DNA of 63,592 bases from Scenedesmus sp. ARA3 (taxonomy: Eukaryota > Chlorophyta > Chlorophyceae > Sphaeropleales > Scenedesmaceae), in NCBI GenBank assembly GCA_004335835.1, contig RWJK01000925.1, positions 1 through 63,592 of the forward strand. The letters run 5' to 3'. Shown here in pieces: positions 36,669-48,304 of this stretch. The notes beneath the pieces were generated by a model. That model was not told the origin of the DNA and did not search any database. It worked only from the letters and a program-made list of their open reading frames with translations. Position numbers and translations under genes: made by a program. Each line of letters opens with the position of its first letter. Positions within the stretch are counted from its first letter, which is position 1.

Positions 36669-39600
36669 ATGGTGTTCACCCCCTTGTTTGCAGCCCTGCT
36701 GGGATCAGGCCAGCACGCAACATCCGTTCCAGGTGTCAGCCGCACCTATGGCTGCTGTCGGGTAACACTAGCAGGCAACATAGTAGCCAGGGCAGCAGCA
36801 GCAGCAGACAGGGAGGTGGCACAGGAGCAGCAGCAGACGCAGGAGCAGCAATTGCCAGCAGCAGATGCAGCTGCGGATGCCGTGCAGCCAGCAATTAGGC
36901 GCCGCAGGCGCACCCAAACAGTAAGCAGCAGTGAGGCTACATCTTCAAAGGCTTTTGCAGCTGCAAAGGCTGCCCCAGCTGCTGGCGAGGCACCTCAGCG
37001 GCAGCGGCGCAGCAGGCGCACCGTGCAGGAACCTCCACCTGACAAGCAGCAGAAGCAGAAGCAACAAAACAGGCTGTTTCAGCAGCAACCCTACTCGCTA
37101 CATGGCCTGTTTGCTCAGCAGGAGGCGCAGGAGCAGCAGCAGCAGCAGCGGCATAGCATGGTGGTTACCCCTGCCAGCAGCAGCCAGGCAGTACTGCCTG
37201 AAGGTGCACTGTCAGACCCGTATGAAGCCCTTAACCCCTCTAGTCGCAGAGGCAGGCGTGGCAGGCCTGGCAGCAGTGCATCGCCTGAGCAGCAGCAGCA
37301 GCAGCTGGACCCGCAGACGCAGCAGCTGGTCAAGCAGTTTGAGCCCTTTGTGCAGGCGCTGCGGAAGATCGCACAGCAGCAGCAGCAGCAGCAGCAGCAG
37401 GCAGCTTCACGCAAGCGCCAGCAAGGGCCTTCCGGTGAGCAGCAGCAGCAGCAGCGGGCAGCAGCAGAAGCCGAGGCTATGTGGCGCAGCAGCAGTGCTG
37501 CCAGCAGCGCAGCACCAGCAGCAGATGGCCAGAGCGAGCTTCAGCAGCAGCGCGAGCAGCACATCAAGGCACCAGGCAGGACTAGCAGGCTGCTAGAGTT
37601 GTTTGGTGTGCAGGAGCAAGTAGCAGCAGGTGCAGACGGCAGCACTGCCATTGCGCCTGGCATGTCAGCGGTGCGTGTGTCTCGTGAGTCCACAGACTCG
37701 CTGTCTGCAGCGCCTTCTCAGGCCAAGTCTGCAGCGCAGCGGCTTGCACAAACGATCATGCAGCAACAGCAGCAGGCGCGCAAGCGCAAACAGCAGCCAC
37801 AAGAGGACGCAGGCGACACACCCGCAGAACCACCATCACCAGCAGCAGCAGCAGCAGCAGCAGGAGAACCGGCAGCAGCAGACGGCCCAGCTCCAACGCC
37901 GGCGCAGCTGCTGTCCTCTGTAGTGCCTGCTGCTGGCACCACGCGCATTTATTTGCCTGCGCCTTCCCTGGCTCAGGCCGCCAGTGCAGCAGACAGGCAG
38001 CCGCTGCGGCTGCTGTCCATCCGGCAGCAGGAGCAGCTGCGCAAGGATGCACGCGCAGAGGCGATCCGCAAGGTGTGTGAGCGGGGGCTTTCTGGATTTG
38101 AATTTGGATGTAAGGGAACCGAAAGGGCTGGTGGGATTGCAGTTGGGCGCTTGCATTGCAGGGTACAGTCGCTCGTGTTGTTTCGGTATGGTTGATTATT
38201 CACAGATTGATAGCAGTGTGTACAGCAGCAGTAGTGGCAGACATGGTGGTGCTGTGTGCGGCTGCATACTGTCCATCCGGCAGCAGGAGCAGCTGCGCAA
38301 GGATGCACGCGCAGAGGCAATCCACAAGGTGTGTGAGCAGGGCTAGTGAGGCGATAGGGCTGGTGGCATTGTAGTTGGCCGCTTGCATTGCCGTGCATGT
38401 CCAGTGGCCCTGTGCCCAGCGTGCAACTACAAGCAGCACCTCAATGTGTACTACTGCTGCTGCTACTGCTGCTGCTGCTGCTGCTGCAGATGCGCGAGCG
38501 CACCGTGCGCGACTACCAGGCCTGCCTAGACCAGCTGTTGAACTGGCAGCCGCCGGGCCAGGCGCTGCACATCCCCACAGCACCCCGGCACCTGCCGGTG
38601 GCAGTGCAGCAGGCCTGGGCAAGCAGCAGCAGCAGCAGCGTGCAGCGCAGTGATGCAGCAGCAGACAGCACAGCAGATGCAAAGCCCGCATGGTCACCCA
38701 CTGCAGCAGAGCAGCGTACGCTGCAGCAGATCAGCGCGGTGGCGCAGCAGCAGCTGGGTCAGCCGCTGCCGTCCCGGGCCTTTGCCGGCGAGCGCGGGCA
38801 GCTGCTGAGCTGCCTTGCAGCAGCAGCAGTCTCGGAGCGTCTACGGCGCTGGATCGGCATCTGCGGCAAGGGATACGTGCAGCAGCTAATAGCCAAGGAG
38901 CCTAGCTTGCTTGCACATGAGCCGCAATCCCTGTTGGTGACGCTGGAGGCGTTGAATAGTCAGCTGGGGCTGCTGACAGAGGAGTGCGTAGGGTTTGCGC
39001 TAAAGCATGTGGTGCTGATAGGGCTTGATGGCAGTGAGCTGCAGCGGCGGCTGCAGGGGCTAAGGATTGCAGTTGGGCTGGATGGAGAGGCGGCTGCCAG
39101 GCTGGTTGCAGCAGCGCCAGAGCTGTTGATGCTGCACCCGGACAACGTGCAGGTGGGGCTGCAGTGCTTTGGAGTATGGCCGTGGTTTCTGCAGCAGCAG
39201 AACATGTGGCAGACTCTGCTGGTTGTCTGCTAGAGGCCACACAGCTGCCACAGCTCTGCTGTAACAATTGCAGCGTTCCTGAACATCCGGTCGCGTCCAA
39301 GCTGCCCTGCAGCAGATCTCTGACACCAAACTCACACTAATGATTGTTTCATTTCTGCTCTGCTGCCCTGCAGGGCCGCCTGGCTGCACTCTCTAAGCTG
39401 CTGCCAGAGGCCGCACCCAAGCTGCCGCGCTTCTGCTAGAACAGCCACAATTTTCTTTAAAACCCATTGACGCTTGTGCCTATGTATTGTGCTGCAGGGC
39501 CGCCTGGCCGCACTCTCCAAGCTGCTGCCGGAGGCCGCGCCTAAGCTGCCGCGCGTGCTGCTGCGCAGCCCGTTCCTGCTGCTGCGCTCGCCTCGTGCTG

Positions 39601-40529
39601 TGGCTAGGGGCATCACTGGGCTGAGTGAGGCGCTGGGGCTGTCCTGCTGGGCGGGCAGTAGGCTGGTGGCCGGGCAGCCGGGCATCCTGCGCAACAATTT
39701 TGACACGCTGCGCAACAGGTGGGCTGATGTTTATTAATATGTTTTGTATCTTGCTGTATCTTGGTGTTGTGTGAGGCAGCAGGCTGGTGGCGGGGCAGCC
39801 GGGGATACTGCGCAACAACTTCGACACGCTGCGCAACAGGCGGGTTGGTATGCTGTGTAATGCTGTCACATCTGTGATTCATGGGTTTTGTTGCTGCTGC
39901 GCGCTTCTCAGAATCTCTCACACTAGTGCCCGCACTAGTGTGCCCGCGGAGTTTTGTAGTCAATGCCTGTTGCTGGAGCTTCCACTGCCTGTGACTAGAC
40001 ATGTTAGCACGCATTGTGATATGCAAATTGTGTTTTTCCTGCAACTCTTTATAGTGTGCTGCCAACTGTTGTCGAGCGCACTGCACCCGACCTGTGCTGC
40101 CTACTCTTGTCAACCGCACTGCACCCAACCTGTGCTGCCTGCTCTTGTCAACCGCACTGCGCCCAACACCTTCACAGGCTAGAGCGGCTGCAGTCCCTCA
40201 CTGCAGCCAGCTGGCGCTGGCACAGGCAGCTGCAAGCCCTCAGCCCCAGTGCCCTGGCTCGCTGCCTCACTTGCGCTGACTCAGCGCTCGACAGGCTGCA
40301 GCTGCTGGCTGATGTGGGGGCAGCAGGCTCGGCCAGACTTCCCGCCGTTAACTTCATCCTCACGATGCCGGAAGTTCACTTTGCGGAGGTGCTGGCAAAG
40401 GCGGCGGAGCGGCAGCTGAGGCTGCAGGCGGCTGGTGCGTCTGTGGATGGCTCGGTAGACGAAGTTGATGTCGAGCAGCAGCAGCAGCAGCGGCAGGAGC
40501 ACGGTCAGCAACGGGGCCGGCCGGCAAAC

Positions 40530-40627
<98 letters not shown>

Positions 40628-40701
40628 GCTCAATGGTCTGAATGGCGTGAACGGCAGCACTGGGAGTAGCAAGCTGGTGCAGGCCACAGCAGCCAAGGCT
40701 C

Positions 40702-40752
<51 letters not shown>

Positions 40753-40949
40753 TTGCTAAGGGCCGCAGGGCAGATGACAGCGTTGATGATGAGGGATCTG
40801 TGGAGGGCTTGTTAGATGCTGACAGTGCCTGGCGCAGCAGCCTGGCTGGTGTGTTCCAGCAGACCTCTGAGGAGCTGCGGCGGGCTGTGGTGGGCGCAGG
40901 CAGCGCAGCGGCAGCAGCCATGGGTGGGCGGTCGCGCAGGCAGAAGTAG
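36669..40949 (+). CDS. mTERF-like organelle protein with long Gln and Ser tracts
   Basis: Exons 36669-38072, 38490-39152, 39498-39718, 40178-40949 give 1019 residues in phase. The first 450 residues are low complexity: Gln-, Ala- and Ser-rich with basic patches, probably including an organelle transit peptide. Residues from about 560 carry repeated P..L-type helical units (KEPSLLAHEPQSLLVTLEAL, AAPELLMLHPDNVQ, SPFLLLRSPRAV, GQPGILRNNFDTLRNRL), the pattern of mTERF repeats that bind organelle nucleic acids. The tail has a pure Ser run of about 32 residues coded by (AGC)n, and a second of about 14. The ATG is the first in frame after a stop-free stretch opened by GTG, so an upstream exon is possible. 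Copies of exon ends lie at 38262-38331, 39373-39440 and 39776-39842. Confidence 0.65.
38255..38345 (+). repeat. Donor-side copy of mTERF-like exon 1 end
   Basis: The stretch encoding LSIRQQEQLRKDARAEAI and the GTGTGTGAG donor recur with about two changes. Confidence 0.9.
39365..39842 (+). repeat. Acceptor-side and donor-side copies of mTERF-like exon 3
   Basis: At 39374 a CTGCAG acceptor precedes GRLAALSKLLPEAAPKLPR and then a stop. At 39776-39842 the exon end SRLVAGQPGILRNNFDTLRNR recurs, but its donor has changed to GCGGGT. Confidence 0.9.
40075..40170 (+). repeat. 38-bp tandem repeat before mTERF-like exon 4
   Basis: Two and a half units of CGCACTGCACCCRACCTGTG plus CTGCCTRCTCTTGTCAAC sit just upstream of the acceptor at 40177. 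Confidence 0.85.
40531..40626 (+). repeat. (AGC)n coding tract, about 32 units
   Basis: Uninterrupted trinucleotide run coding for serine in the mTERF-like C-terminal region. A second run of about 14 units is at 40706-40750. Confidence 0.97.
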
Positions 40950-40956
40950 CAGCAGA

Positions 40957-40988
<32 letters not shown>

Positions 40989-41656
40989 GTGCTGGCAGAG
41001 CCAGGAAGACATCTGCATAGCTGGGCAGCATGATGTTGAAGGATGGTGTATGTGTCGGTGGTGTGCACCCACTGGGCATCAGTGCGTGCTGGGGCAGCTC
41101 CGGCCAAAAGCAGCAGCGGTCATGTCAGCTTGTTAAGTCCGCCTGCTTGGTGGCGCAGTGCGGCAGATTGCAGTGGTGCTTTGCTTACTATCACAGCAGC
41201 CAGCGGCGGCTCTGCAAGTAAGCCCCTTCCTCCCAGCGCCCTTGTGTTACATGCTGACATGGCGGCCCACCATTGGCGGGTGACAGCAGGGTTGGGGCAG
41301 GGAGGTTTAGGCATAGTCTCGGGATGGGCGTGTGCATCACTACTGGTAGCTTGCTGGTTGAGGTGCACGATCATGATGCGGGCTCTTAGCTCATGAGCTA
41401 GTGATCACCAGCCGTGCCCCGCTCGGCTGCATGCCATGCCAGGTGTGATCAGGCATCATTGCACAGCTCTTGTAGTACAGTCCATTTGTCGCATTTGCAA
41501 GTGGCGTGGCGGCAGTTTTGCACATTCATGCACGCAATGCCTGCAAGTTCTTGTGGCATGCAGGCAGGGCATGTACTCTGCGTACGCTGCAGCGCCTATG
41601 GCATGCATGTGCTGGTGTCCAGCCGCGCACACAATTTTGGCTTTTTTAGAACCGCT
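40950..41656. other. mTERF-like 3' flank
   Basis: Begins with (CAG)n at 40953-40985. No exon is supported. Confidence 0.5.
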
Positions 41657-42091
41657 TGCGGCTCTCACATAATAATAATAGTCTTCTTGTAAGCCATACC
41701 CCATCGGCATCGGCAACCGCGCCCCGGAACGGAGCGGAAACTACGACTATTATTGCCTCTCTATTGGTGAGGGGTAGACCACCCAGACCCCCTCACCGCC
41801 TTCACCAGGCAGCAGGTGGGGGTTACCCATACGGTTGGCTGCGTGCCTGGCAGGGCTGGTATGTATGTAGCCAGCAATCGACGGAATCCTGCGGAGAGCC
41901 GCGAAGACACAGCAGTATCCTTCCTTCGGTTTTCACCGACCGTGCCCCTGAGTCCAGGGAAGTACTGCTTTGGCTCAGAATCGGCAACCTTTCGGCCACA
42001 AGTCGACCATCATTACCACTGCGCCACGTGTTTAACGTCCCGCCGGACCCTAAAGAGATTCCAGGTGGTGCCAGATATGCGGCTCTCACAT
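41657..42091. mobile_element. Probable non-autonomous mobile element with 14-bp target duplication
   Basis: TGCGGCTCTCACAT occurs at 41657-41670 and exactly again at 42078-42091, flanking 407 bp of sequence unlike its surroundings (no CAG tracts). Inside near the left end are a perfect 10-bp inverted pair (AATAATAGTC at 41674, GACTATTATT at 41745) and a hairpin GGTGAGGGG/CCCCTCACC (41766 and 41789). Open frames cross it on both strands but match no transposase I know. The direct repeats fit a target-site duplication. A chance local duplication is the alternative. Confidence 0.5.
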
Positions 42092-42718
42092 GTACTTTGG
42101 TGCTGTCATCTCTTGCGTTGTTCTCTGAAGTTTTCCTCAGGCTGCCTACCTGGCTGATCAGTGATTTGTGATGGCTGCAAGGGCGCCTTGGACTGGCAGG
42201 TACGAGGCCCGCCCTGCAAAGCTGATGTCCTGTCGCCAGCAGTTACGTAACTCATGCACACGTGAGCTTTATGAGCCGTCCTTGGTGCTGAAGCCCCTTG
42301 TTCAGATGTGCTGCAGCCCCTGGTTTCTGACAGAGACCAACAACACCGCAAAGAATACAAAGAAGTCCGGAGAATTTATCAGCGGAACCCCTTCACCAGC
42401 CAGCGTGGGAATCACACCCTGACTTGACATTGCTGCGGTACAAGGTGTGAAGTTCCCGCACTGCTGTCTGGGAGGTAATGGTTACTACTGCTCTGGCATG
42501 CCGCTTGTTGCCCCAGTGATCGCCTCCCACAGCAACATCAATTATTTGAATCAGATCAACTTGGATCTAAGCTCGTCTGACGTGTATAATCTACGAGTGC
42601 CCCTCTAGTGCCTTTCATGAGTCACCGAAGAGAGCAGCGATCTGTGCACCTTAGCAGTAGAACTCTTCTCTTCGAGTGTGTGTTAAACCAGCAGATTCAG
42701 CATTAGCAGCCACTGGCG
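42092..42718. other. Upstream region of membrane-protein gene
   Basis: No exon seen. Low in CAG tracts. Confidence 0.4.
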
Positions 42719-44210
42719 ATGATGGGGCAGCAAGCTGCGGGGGCCGAGCAGCACTTGCAGGGCTTGGGCCAGCTGCGGCTGTCTTGGTTGCTCAGGCCTT
42801 ACAAACAGCAGCCAGGCGCCAGTGAAGTGCAACACCTGGAGGAGCTTTATCAAACCTCGCAGGAGGCTAAACGGTAGGGAGCTTCTGGCTGCCTGCAGGC
42901 TGTTTGTTAACTGTCAAGCAGCACAGTCTTGGCTGGGCGGGCAAGCACTGAGGCTTGTTGCGGCCGATCGACCTTGATTCACTGCGTAGTCGATGAATAT
43001 GTTGCTGCAGATGCAGCTGAATCAAGCAGCTGATTGCAGAAGCTGCTTGCAGACAGCTGGCCACGGGTCTGCAACCACACTCAGCAATCATTGCTCATTC
43101 ATTGAATGACTGCTGAAGGTCCTGTCTGCAGCGGCAGTAGCTTGATGGATGCAGTGCTGCATGCTTTTATGTGCCATATTGTCATTGTTGTGCCGAGAGC
43201 ATTGTACAGGTGCTAATGGTGTACATCAGGCATCAGTGGTTCATCCACTGACAGGAGCCCCGCCTGCTGCTGCTGCTGCTGCTGTGCCGTTCACCGACAG
43301 GTTCTATGCCAAGATGGACACAGGCGGCTGTATGATGGCTTTCGCCAACAATGTCTGCCTGCTGCTCGTGCTCGGCAGCAAGCACAGCAGCAAGGCGGCA
43401 TCAGGCAGTGCAGACTCCCTCCTGACTGCCAGGATCTGCGCCATAGCTGCAGTGCTGCAGCTGCTCCTGCTGCACGCATACGGCAGCAGCATGACCCCAG
43501 GCTCGCGGCACGGCCTGGCAGCAGCAAACCGCTGCTTCCGCATGGCGCTGTCGCTGCTGCACGCAGCGCGTACAAGTTTCAACGTGCTCGGGCCTGTCAG
43601 CAGCTGGCAGCAGCGCGGCGTGTTAGTAACGCTCGCCACCTGCCTGTGCATGTGTCCCACCCTGCAGCTGCAGACCAGCGTCAACTTCCTGCTGCCGCTG
43701 CGCTGGGCGCTGCTGCTGCAGCCGGCTGCAGCTGCAGCTGTAGCGGCTACTGTTTGGAGGGCTCCTGCTGCTATGGCGCTGGTGCCTGGCTTGCAGGAAG
43801 CAGCCAGTAGGGTATGCAGCCGCATGCGTTACTTTGTGGATGCTGTTATATTTGTGACATCACAAGCATCAATGCTGCCGCTGATGGCAGGATCTGGCAC
43901 AGACGGGCAGCAGCAGCAGCAGCAGCTGGGGTCGTGTGGGGGTGCGGCAGCGTTCTACCAGCTGCAGCTGTTTGTGCTGCTGCTGCTGGCCGTATTTGTG
44001 CCATTGTATGTCACATACCTGCTTGAGCTGCGGCAGAAAGTAGCATACTGGCAGGCGAAGGGGTGGGATGTGGAGGCAGATGTGAGTCCCTTTTTGCCGC
44101 TGCCGAGCTGCCCTTGGTTTAGCTGCTTGCTGGTGCTGTTTATGTGGCAAGTGCTGCTGTGGTGCATTGCAGAAGCTGTCGCTGAATGGGCTGTTGCAGC
44201 TGCTGTTTGA
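42719..44210 (+). CDS. Multi-pass membrane protein, unknown function
   Basis: Exons 42719-42873 and 43301-44210 join in phase (AAACG/GTAGGG to ACAG/GTTCTATG) to 354 residues. After a soluble N-terminal 50 residues there are several hydrophobic stretches: [95 protein letters not shown] and WFSCLLVLFMWQVLLWCIAEA. An alternative ending is likely: GCAGAT/GTGAGT at 44081 with acceptor TTGCAG at 44169 removes an 88-bp intron. The frame then continues KLSLNGLLQLLFDRF, which would lose the last hydrophobic stretch. I cannot name the family. Confidence 0.6.
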
Positions 44211-44434
44211 TCGGTTTTCAAGCAGCTGCCCTTTTCTCTCTGCATCATGTGCTGTGACAGCAGCAGCAATGTTGGGACATGTTGTTAAGTACTGGGATTT
44301 TGGTTTGGGCCGTGTGGAGTGTGGGGTGGGAAAGCCAAAGGCCTTTTAATTGGCGCTCTTTGCACTGCTGGCCCAGCAGTGGGTGGTTTCCAGTGTGTTT
44401 GTGGTGCATCAGTTCATCAGCAGTCGATGTCACT

Positions 44435-44540
44435 GTCTCTTCCACCAAGCTGACTTTAGGCCCCACACTACTGTGCATGGTGCGCTATCATAGGTCTCTT
44501 CCACCAAGCTGACTTCAGGCCCCACACTACTGGGCATGAT
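44435..44540. repeat. 59-bp direct duplication
   Basis: GTCTCTTCCACCAAGCTGAC followed by TTYAGGCCCCACACTACTG starts at 44435 and again at 44494. Confidence 0.9.
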
Positions 44541-44861
44541 AGTGCACAGTGTGTGGCAGCATGCAAGTTCAGCGTCTCTGCAACAGCTGCACAATCAAGT
44601 GGCAGCATGGGCCAGTTCTGTTTGACATTAAAGCGAAATTCGCTGAGTTTCCGGGTATTTTTTTTAACCTAGAGCCTGTGCTTGCGCATGTGCACGTCTC
44701 CACCCAGTGTTATTTGGTCAACAGGGCATGTGCACAAGTCAGGGCATGACTGTGTGCAAGGTCAATCAAGGCAGCCTGCATCACACTATGTGCTGGCACA
44801 CAGCGCTGTGCCGGCGTCTATCTCCATACAACAGTCTATCTCCATACAAAGGGTTTGTTGC

Positions 44862-44947
44862 TGTGTCTCAGTGTTTCATGAAGTGGGCAGTGTCTCAGTG
44901 TTTCATGAAGTGGGCAGTGTCTCAGTGTTTCGGTAAGTGGGCAGTGG
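44862..44947. repeat. 27-bp tandem repeat, three units
   Basis: Units of TGTCTCAGTGTTTCATGAAG plus TGGGCAG. The third unit has CGGT for CATG. Confidence 0.92.
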
Positions 44948-47158
44948 TGGATCAGCAGGGAAAAAGGCTGCCACTGGCATACCCCATCAATCACGCACTC
45001 TGTGGGGCCTTTAGGATTGTCTGTGTATTACCCCGCAACGCACAGGGGTGTGTGCATTCCTGTGTGCTACTCTGTCTGTCACTGCAGTGGCAAGGGTCGG
45101 CCTGATGTTGGGCTGATTTGGCCTGGTTTTGGGCTGATTTGGCCTGAATTTGGGCCAGCTACAGCCCCAAGTGTGTGGGAGCGCTGCCTGCTGCAAGCAC
45201 CAACAGCAGCACCAGCAGCCGCAGCGGCTGTCACGCAACAAATTAGTTGGTTGGATACCCAAGGCTACGTAGGGCGATGCCGCTGCCACAAGGAATGCAG
45301 CAGCAGCGCGTGGCCGGGCCTGGCTGTTCAACAGCATCACTGTTTGGCACTCAGGAAGCAGCGGCTGGGTGTGGTGTTCAGCACAATCACTAGGGCCGAC
45401 AAGCTGCTGCTGTTGGCCTGAGGTGGGGTGTGTGGCTGGTGTTGTTGCGCAGTGGCCAACAGTAGGCTCTCTTTGTGTCCCATAATTGTTTACTGATGCA
45501 TGCCAACATCACAGATGTCCTAGGTCACCAGTCCAGAATTTGGTAGCTGCAGCATGCTCTTGTTTATGTTGATGTGGTCTTCTGCCGCAGAATTGCGGCA
45601 AGCATGCTTATACAGTAAGCCTGTCTGTCTGGCTGCTGACGTGTTGCCCGATGGTGTGGTGTCAACCGCTGCGATGTGTTGGGCTGGGGTCAGTGTGTCA
45701 GCAGCATACTAATGTTCATGTCGACGTGGGCCACATACCAGGTCTTCGGCGAGCATGTTTGTGTGGCTGGCGTGTCATCTGGATGAGGCGATGGCTGATG
45801 GTGTGGTGTCAACAGCTGCAAATGTCTCAGGCTGGGGTCGTTGTGCCAGTGTGCCTTGCCTTGCAAGATCTCTTTACCAGGACTTGCAGAGTTGGACCGT
45901 GGGCAGGGGTACTGGCCGGACAAAGTTGCGCTGGGGCTGGACTCCTTGTGTCAGGCTGTGCTGTGCACAATTATCCTTTTCGGTGTTTCAACACCGTGGT
46001 GTGGTTTGGGTCCAGCATGGTGTCTCCTGCTTGTATGCTGCACTCTGTAGCCTACAGTGATTGCACTTGGGCAACTATCCGTGGGGCACAATTACACACT
46101 TGGGTCCAGCTCCTACCTTTGTGCCATACACTTCTGTGGGGATGCAGCGGAGCCGCAGTGTGGCATGGCTTGCCCGGGACACTGTCTGTTTTCTCTCTCT
46201 TTCTTGCTGTGTAATCAGGAGGCCGGCGGGTTCTGACCAAGAAGCTGCACAAGCTGGTGGGTTCTGGGCCAGCTCACTTCTAGCTCTTGCAAGAGCACCA
46301 TGATGTTGCTAGTAGACTATTACACAGCGATCATCCCTCTGACTCATTTGGAATTGGTTGCCTGCAAGCCCTGTGCTTTGGTTGATCTGCATGCATATGC
46401 AAGTCCCTGGTGTGTATGGCACAACGTTGCTGGTCATGTGCGCGGTGATGCCTTGCAACGTTAACCAGACATGGGTATGCAGCTTGCGTGGCTGCTCGCT
46501 GATGCTTTTGCCGCTGTGGCAGTAACCCAAGCATAGCTTGGACCAGCGGCCCAACGGTTTTTTTGCTCTCACTGGGATCCAGCACAGACGCACGTGCAAT
46601 CCTCATTGCTTGCAGGCAAGGCTTTGCCGCTCACTGTGTAACACTGTGACAGCTGCTGACACCGTAAATGTGACAACACGTCGTGCTTGTGCACACTCCC
46701 CGTTATCAATATCCAGCTCCCGTGGGCAGACGGTGTACTGCAGCAGCACTGTAGTGCAGCAGATCACGCAACAAGAGGCTGCATTGCATGCATGCTCATG
46801 TACACAAGCTCCTCAGGAGGCTCACAGCTGTGAGCTGCAGCCGCTGTCTCACTCAGACGCGTGCCAAACCATCACCCTTCAAAAGCCACCACGCGCACAC
46901 CTAGCTCGCTGTCCTTATAAAGAAAGTTGCCGATTGTCCTTGCTGGGATGCATTGCTGCAATTTGTAGTGATAGAGCTGCGTGGACTGCGGAGCCGCGGC
47001 AGCCCAGCAGAAGACAAGCCATGGCAGCTCCCTAGGGCCTGGTAACGCGCGGCACAATAAGACGTCCAAGTGCAGACACTAGTAGGCTGCTGGCTGGCAC
47101 AAGCGCTACAGACACCGCTCCTGTTGCTGCAGCTGCTGCTGCTGCTGTTGCTGCTGCC

Positions 47159-47273
47159 CTACAGCCGCTTCTTGCGCCCCTTGCTGGCTACTCGACCCTG
47201 CTTGCGGCGCTGCGCTGCCAGCTCCCGCGCCAGCTGCTGCACCCTCTGCCGCTCCTCCGCACTCACTGGCACC

Positions 47274-47305
<32 letters not shown>

Positions 47306-47995
47306 ATCGCGCGTGCTTGCATCCCGCTCTTGTGCTGCCCAGGGGTCTGCGCAAGCACCACGGCTCAGCAGCAGCGCCATGATTTGCCTGCGAGCTTCCG
47401 GGCCAGCGCAGCAGCTGCCGTCGCAGTTGGGGTGGCGGCAAGGGCTGGATACAACGTAGAGGGGAGTCATGCCTGCACAGTTCTGGATCTCCGTGCTGGC
47501 ACCTGCGATGCAATGATAAGGGGCCACATCCTGGAGTGAGGTTACGAGAGCTACAAGGGAAAGCGCTGCTTTGAAGTGGTGCAAGAGGGGTCCATGGTGA
47601 CGCAATATGACAAGGTCGAGAGGTGTCTACAGCTCTGGTGCTCTGGGTTAGACAGCGCAGCCAGTGGCGGAGCACCCAGCACTCAGGATCTGATGACACA
47701 TCCAAGCTGCGCTGCAGACACATGCATGGGCTCCTGCAAGCTGGGGCCTCGCTGCAAAGAAAAGCACACCCGATTGGCAACCACCTTCAACAAAGGAAAC
47801 TACTACTATGTTTGTGGTGCCTCACCTGCATCCAGCAGCAGCTTGATGACGCCTGTCTTGCCTGCAGCAGCGGCCACGTGCATCGGCGCCATTGGGCTGA
47901 ATTTTGACAGCGCATCTGGCGCAGCACCTGCAGCCAAAGAAGCATCAAGAAGTCACCGATTAGTGCAACCACAGCAAAAGAGCGCGGCTGCGCTG

Positions 47996-48037
<42 letters not shown>

Positions 48038-48268
48038 TGCTGCAAAAAGATACTTATCCGTGCTCATTTGATGATCTGCAATGCGGATGCTGTCCCGCAC
48101 CTGCTTTCAGCAGCAGCTGCACAATCTTCTCCTTGCCCATTGCAGCTGCTATGTGCAGCGCAGTGGCGGATTCACTGTGCAGAGCATCCACCTGTGCGCC
48201 TGCTGCAAGCAGCTGCTGCACCACACCAGCATGACCCTGCAGCAGCAGCAGCAGCGGCAGCAGCAGCA

Positions 48269-48304
<36 letters not shown>

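Larger units (their letters stand above)
44211..47158. other. 2.9 kb without a convincing gene, several local repeats
   Basis: Open stretches (for example 45651-46214) lack recognisable domains and consistent splice sites. The region has its own direct repeats (44435-44540, 44862-44947, 45111-45143). A diverged larger duplication pairs about 45560-45690 with 45711-45835 (shared words GGTGTGGTGTCAAC, GGCTGGGGTC). It could be a long non-coding transcript, a decayed gene or 3' UTR. Confidence 0.5.

Noticed and set aside
40531..40626. AGC run as an assembly artefact only
   Set aside because: It keeps the reading frame on both sides and a second shorter run follows in the same protein, so a real coding tract is likelier, though exact length may be wrong.
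41656..42171. 171-codon open frame across the putative mobile element
   Set aside because: It runs through the presumed target duplications into flanking DNA and matches no transposase or reverse transcriptase motif.
45651..46214. 187-codon open frame on the plus strand
   Set aside because: It consists of two diverged copies of a non-coding block; composition is rich in Trp/Cys/Val as expected from TGG/TGC/GTG repeats, with no domain.
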